A stretch of 16,133 nucleotides of DNA from Desulfonatronovibrio sp046496945 (lineage in GTDB: Bacteria; Desulfobacterota; Desulfovibrionia; Desulfovibrionales; Desulfonatronovibrionaceae). Below are positions 13,810 to 16,133 of this stretch, piece after piece. Location: contig JAWOGL010000077.1 of the NCBI GenBank assembly GCA_046496945.1, positions 1-16,133 of the forward strand, read 5' to 3'. A program made the position numbers and the translations under genes. Each line of letters starts with the position of its first letter. Position 1 is the first letter of the stretch. Below the pieces are notes generated by a model. That model was not told the origin of the DNA. It saw only the letters and a program-made list of their open reading frames with translations, and did no database searches.

Positions 13810-13837
13810 TGAACTTTTAAACTTAACAGGTTGGAAA

Positions 13838-14788
13838 ATGAAAAAAACAGATACCTCTTTAAGCAAGATCTTGTTGCATATAGCCCTGGGCCTGGGTGTA
13901 GCAGGCCTTGGCCTGGATATTTATCTGCGCATGACCGGAGGTACAGGCATCTGTTCCACTCAGGCCTGTGCCATAGTGGGTGATTATGTGAGAATAAGCG
14001 AGTTCAGCCTGGTCCTGCTTGGTCTGATCTTTTTTACAGCCTTATGGGTCAATTATGTTTTTGCTTTAAAATACGCCAGCAAATGGTTGTGGACCGGGAT
14101 GTCGATACTGATTCTGGGTGCCCTGGCCTTTGATGGGGGTTTGCTTGGTTTTCAGTATTTTTCCATAAAAGAGCATTGCCAGTTGTGTTTTGGGGTGGGC
14201 GGGGCTTTGCTGCTGGTTCTGGCCTTGTTTTCCCTGGTCAGGAAAAGATTAGCTGTTTTGCTCCTTGGTCTTGCCATCTGGATTGGGGGCGGGATGGCAG
14301 GAGCAGTAATCAATATACCTGAAAGGGCTCCTCTACTGGAACATATCAGCGGAATTACAGTGCAGGATTCAGAAGATTCCCCGTGGCCCAGATTTTATTA
14401 TTTCTTCAGTCTGCATTGTCCACACTGCACTGATATTCTGACCAAACTGGCCGAGCAGGAGCCTGAGAGCCATACCTGGGAACTTATGCCCCTGGATAAG
14501 TCACAGACAGATCTTAAAAAAATTGCCTGGATTATGGAGCAGGACGCAAGAGAAAAAAATATCTTCTATGAGATCGTTAGCATGGAACAAAGCCGGGAAG
14601 TCCCGGAAATTAAGGTTCCAGACAATCTTTCAAATAAGATTGACCGCATAAGATCCTATTTCAGGGCAAATGGTTTTCGAGGCGTTCCATTGATGATTGT
14701 GGAGGAAAACCAGGGCAAAAGACTTATTCTCACCGGCGGAGGAAACATTCTCAACTATCTGTATGATCGAGGAATCCTTGAACGCTGA
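13838..14788 (+). CDS. VKOR-thioredoxin fusion, membrane thiol-disulfide oxidoreductase
   Basis: VKOR homologues pass electrons between quinones and an extracytoplasmic thioredoxin-like partner, doing the job of DsbB. Here the partner is fused. Five hydrophobic segments (about 11-31, 55-77, 84-106, 114-134, 138-158) carry the loop pair Cys39/Cys44 and the active site Cys114-Gln-Leu-Cys117. A thioredoxin/DsbA-like domain from about residue 184 has Cys194-Pro-His-Cys197 and a cis-Pro loop at Val283-Pro284. Length (316 residues) suits fused bacterial VKORs. CAGG 7 bases upstream supports the ATG at 13838. The 37-base gap to the permease suggests one operon. A role in oxidising thiols of arsenic-handling proteins is inferred from context only. 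Confidence 0.88.
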   Translation: MKKTDTSLSKILLHIALGLGVAGLGLDIYLRMTGGTGICSTQACAIVGDYVRISEFSLVLLGLIFFTALWVNYVFALKYASKWLWTGMSILILGALAFDGGLLGFQYFSIKEHCQLCFGVGGALLLVLALFSLVRKRLAVLLLGLAIWIGGGMAGAVINIPERAPLLEHISGITVQDSEDSPWPRFYYFFSLHCPHCTDILTKLAEQEPESHTWELMPLDKSQTDLKKIAWIMEQDAREKNIFYEIVSMEQSREVPEIKVPDNLSNKIDRIRSYFRANGFRGVPLMIVEENQGKRLILTGGGNILNYLYDRGILER

Positions 14789-14825
14789 GTACCGGACATG
14801 TTAATTATGGAGGTTCAGGTTTAAA

Positions 14826-15995
14826 ATGAAAGAATGGTATAAACTGCTGGCTATTATTGCCGTATTCCTTCTGGCTTATTTTATTCCGTGGGATACGGAA
14901 ATTATCCGCAGGTCCGGGCTGGAAGCTTTTATGATGCTTCAGGACTATGCCCGGGAGCATGTCCTGACCTGCCTGATTCCGGCATTTTTCATAGCCGGGG
15001 CCATTGCTGTATTTGTATCTCAGGCATCAGTGCTTAAGTATTTCGGTTCCAAGGCCAACAAATTTCTTTCTTACTCTGTGGCTTCTGTTTCAGGAACCAT
15101 TCTGTCCGTCTGCTCCTGTACTGTTCTGCCGCTTTTTGCAGGGATTTACTCCAGAGGGGCCGGGATTGGTCCGGCAACCGCGTTTCTCTATTCAGGTCCG
15201 GCCATCAATGTTCTGGCCATCACCCTGACAGCCAAGGTTCTGGGCTGGCAGCTGGGACTGGCCAGGGCTGTGGGCGCCATTCTGTTCGCCGTAGTCATAG
15301 GACTTCTCATGTCCTGGATATTCTGCAAAGATGATCAGAAAAGGGAAGAATGCCGGATGCACCTGCCTGACGAGGATGAGAAATCAAGGACCCTTTTTCA
15401 GGATGCCATGTTTATCCTGGTCATGGTTCTGATATTGATATTTGCTGCTTTTGCCGCTCCAGGTCCTGATTCTCAGCAGATCTGGATAACCATTCATTCC
15501 ATGAAATGGTATATTACAGTTTTTCTGCTGGTGGTTCTGGGGCTTATGATCAGATTCTGGTTCATTCCGCAAGAGAGGAAAGACTGGGTCCGGTCCACCT
15601 GGGGCTTTGTCAAATTAATCTCACCGCTTTTGTTTATTGGTGTTCTGGTGGCCGGTTTTTTTCTGGGCAGGCCAGGCTATCCGGCTCTCATACCGGAACA
15701 GTGGATTGCTGATCTGGTGGGTGGGAATTCATTGCAGGCCAATCTTATTGCTTCTGTTGCCGGAGCGCTCATGTATTTTGCCACACTGACCGAAGTTCCC
15801 ATCCTGCAGGGACTGCTTGGTTCAGGTATGGGTCAGGGCCCGGCCCTGGCTCTGCTTCTGGCAGGTCCGGCTCTTTCATTGCCCAACATGCTGGTTATCG
15901 GCAGTGTCATGGGTTTTAAGAAAACTTTAGTTTTTTCAATGATCATCGTGGTCATGTCCACGATTTGCGGACTTATATACGGTAATTTCTTCTGA
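14826..15995 (+). CDS. ArsP/DUF318-type membrane permease
   Basis: This 389-residue polytopic permease has about ten hydrophobic segments arranged as two similar halves. The first half carries Cys96-Ser-Cys98 in SVCSCTVLPLFAGIY, followed by SGPAINVLA (123-131). The second has TEVPILQGLL and the matching AGPALSLPN (346-354). These features fit the DUF318/ArsP_1 family, whose studied members export trivalent organoarsenicals or, in the SO_0444 group, have been linked to copper or zinc. The cysteine pair could bind a thiophilic metal or metalloid. A cytoplasmic hydrophilic loop spans about 167-190. GGAGG at 14809-14813 is distant and AGGT at 14817-14820 is closer. Arsenic neighbours favour an arsenical substrate, but this is not proven. 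Confidence 0.85.
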   Translation: MKEWYKLLAIIAVFLLAYFIPWDTEIIRRSGLEAFMMLQDYAREHVLTCLIPAFFIAGAIAVFVSQASVLKYFGSKANKFLSYSVASVSGTILSVCSCTVLPLFAGIYSRGAGIGPATAFLYSGPAINVLAITLTAKVLGWQLGLARAVGAILFAVVIGLLMSWIFCKDDQKREECRMHLPDEDEKSRTLFQDAMFILVMVLILIFAAFAAPGPDSQQIWITIHSMKWYITVFLLVVLGLMIRFWFIPQERKDWVRSTWGFVKLISPLLFIGVLVAGFFLGRPGYPALIPEQWIADLVGGNSLQANLIASVAGALMYFATLTEVPILQGLLGSGMGQGPALALLLAGPALSLPNMLVIGSVMGFKKTLVFSMIIVVMSTICGLIYGNFF

Positions 15996-16018
15996 ATAGT
16001 CTACAGGGAGGTATGAAA

Positions 16019-16133
16019 ATGGATATTAAAATTCTGGGACCCGGTTGTCCAAAATGCGGACAGGTTGAGAAACTGGTTATGGAAACCGTCAAGGAAGCAG
16101 GGGTCCAGGCGGATGTAGAGAAAGTCACTGATA
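16019..16133 (+). CDS. Small thioredoxin-family protein, partial
   Basis: The 5' part of a gene runs off the window end after 38 codons. The protein begins MDIKILGPGCPKCGQVEKL, with the redox pair Cys10-Pro-Lys-Cys13, as in the small single-domain thioredoxins often annotated redox-active disulfide protein 2. ATG codons occur at 16013 and 16019. GGGAGG at 16006-16011 is too close to the first and 7 bases from the second, so 16019 is chosen. It starts 23 bases after the permease, in the same likely operon. It may supply thiols to the permease or to ArsC, which is inference. Length and C-terminus are not visible. Confidence 0.85.
   Translation, partial: MDIKILGPGCPKCGQVEKLVMETVKEAGVQADVEKVTD

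Overview
The window reads like a chromosomal segment of a sulfate-reducing Desulfobacterota bacterium, most likely in or near the Desulfovibrionales. That placement is an inference from gene order (gatB, der, ilvE, dnaX, ybaB, recR), protein style and the arsenic genes. No rRNA or other definitive marker is present.

Layout. (1) 1-1572: a lone receiver-domain response regulator on the minus strand, a 23-unit heptamer array just beyond its 3' end, and an 867-base divergent gap before gatB that is packed with palindromes. These include three copies of a perfectly paired three-way-junction repeat. (2) 1573-9218: a plus-strand housekeeping run: gatB, mtnA, a second heptamer array, der, ilvE, dnaX, ybaB and recR. 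(3) 9243-10382: a class I aminotransferase, convergent with recR. (4) 10599-16133: an arsenic region with arsC on the minus strand, divergent from arsR, acr3, a VKOR-thioredoxin fusion, an ArsP/DUF318-type permease and a small CPKC thioredoxin cut by the window end.

How the arsenic genes would work together (family knowledge plus inference). ArsC reduces arsenate using thioredoxin, ArsR senses As(III), and Acr3 exports arsenite. The permease may export an organoarsenical or another soft metal or metalloid. The VKOR fusion and the small thioredoxin add thiol-disulfide chemistry on the periplasmic and cytoplasmic sides.

The most unusual content is non-coding. The three-way-junction repeats at 970-1019, 1200-1247 and 1261-1308 keep the same fold while every stem differs in sequence with compensating changes. 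Related pieces lie at 13231-13297 and inside the 3' end of acr3. Two MITE-like elements sit in the gaps of the arsenic cluster: 11664-11811, and 13540-13809 with a perfect 8-base flanking direct repeat. A 37-base dispersed repeat occurs at 8539-8575 and 13345-13381. Together these explain the large gaps between otherwise operon-like arsenic genes.
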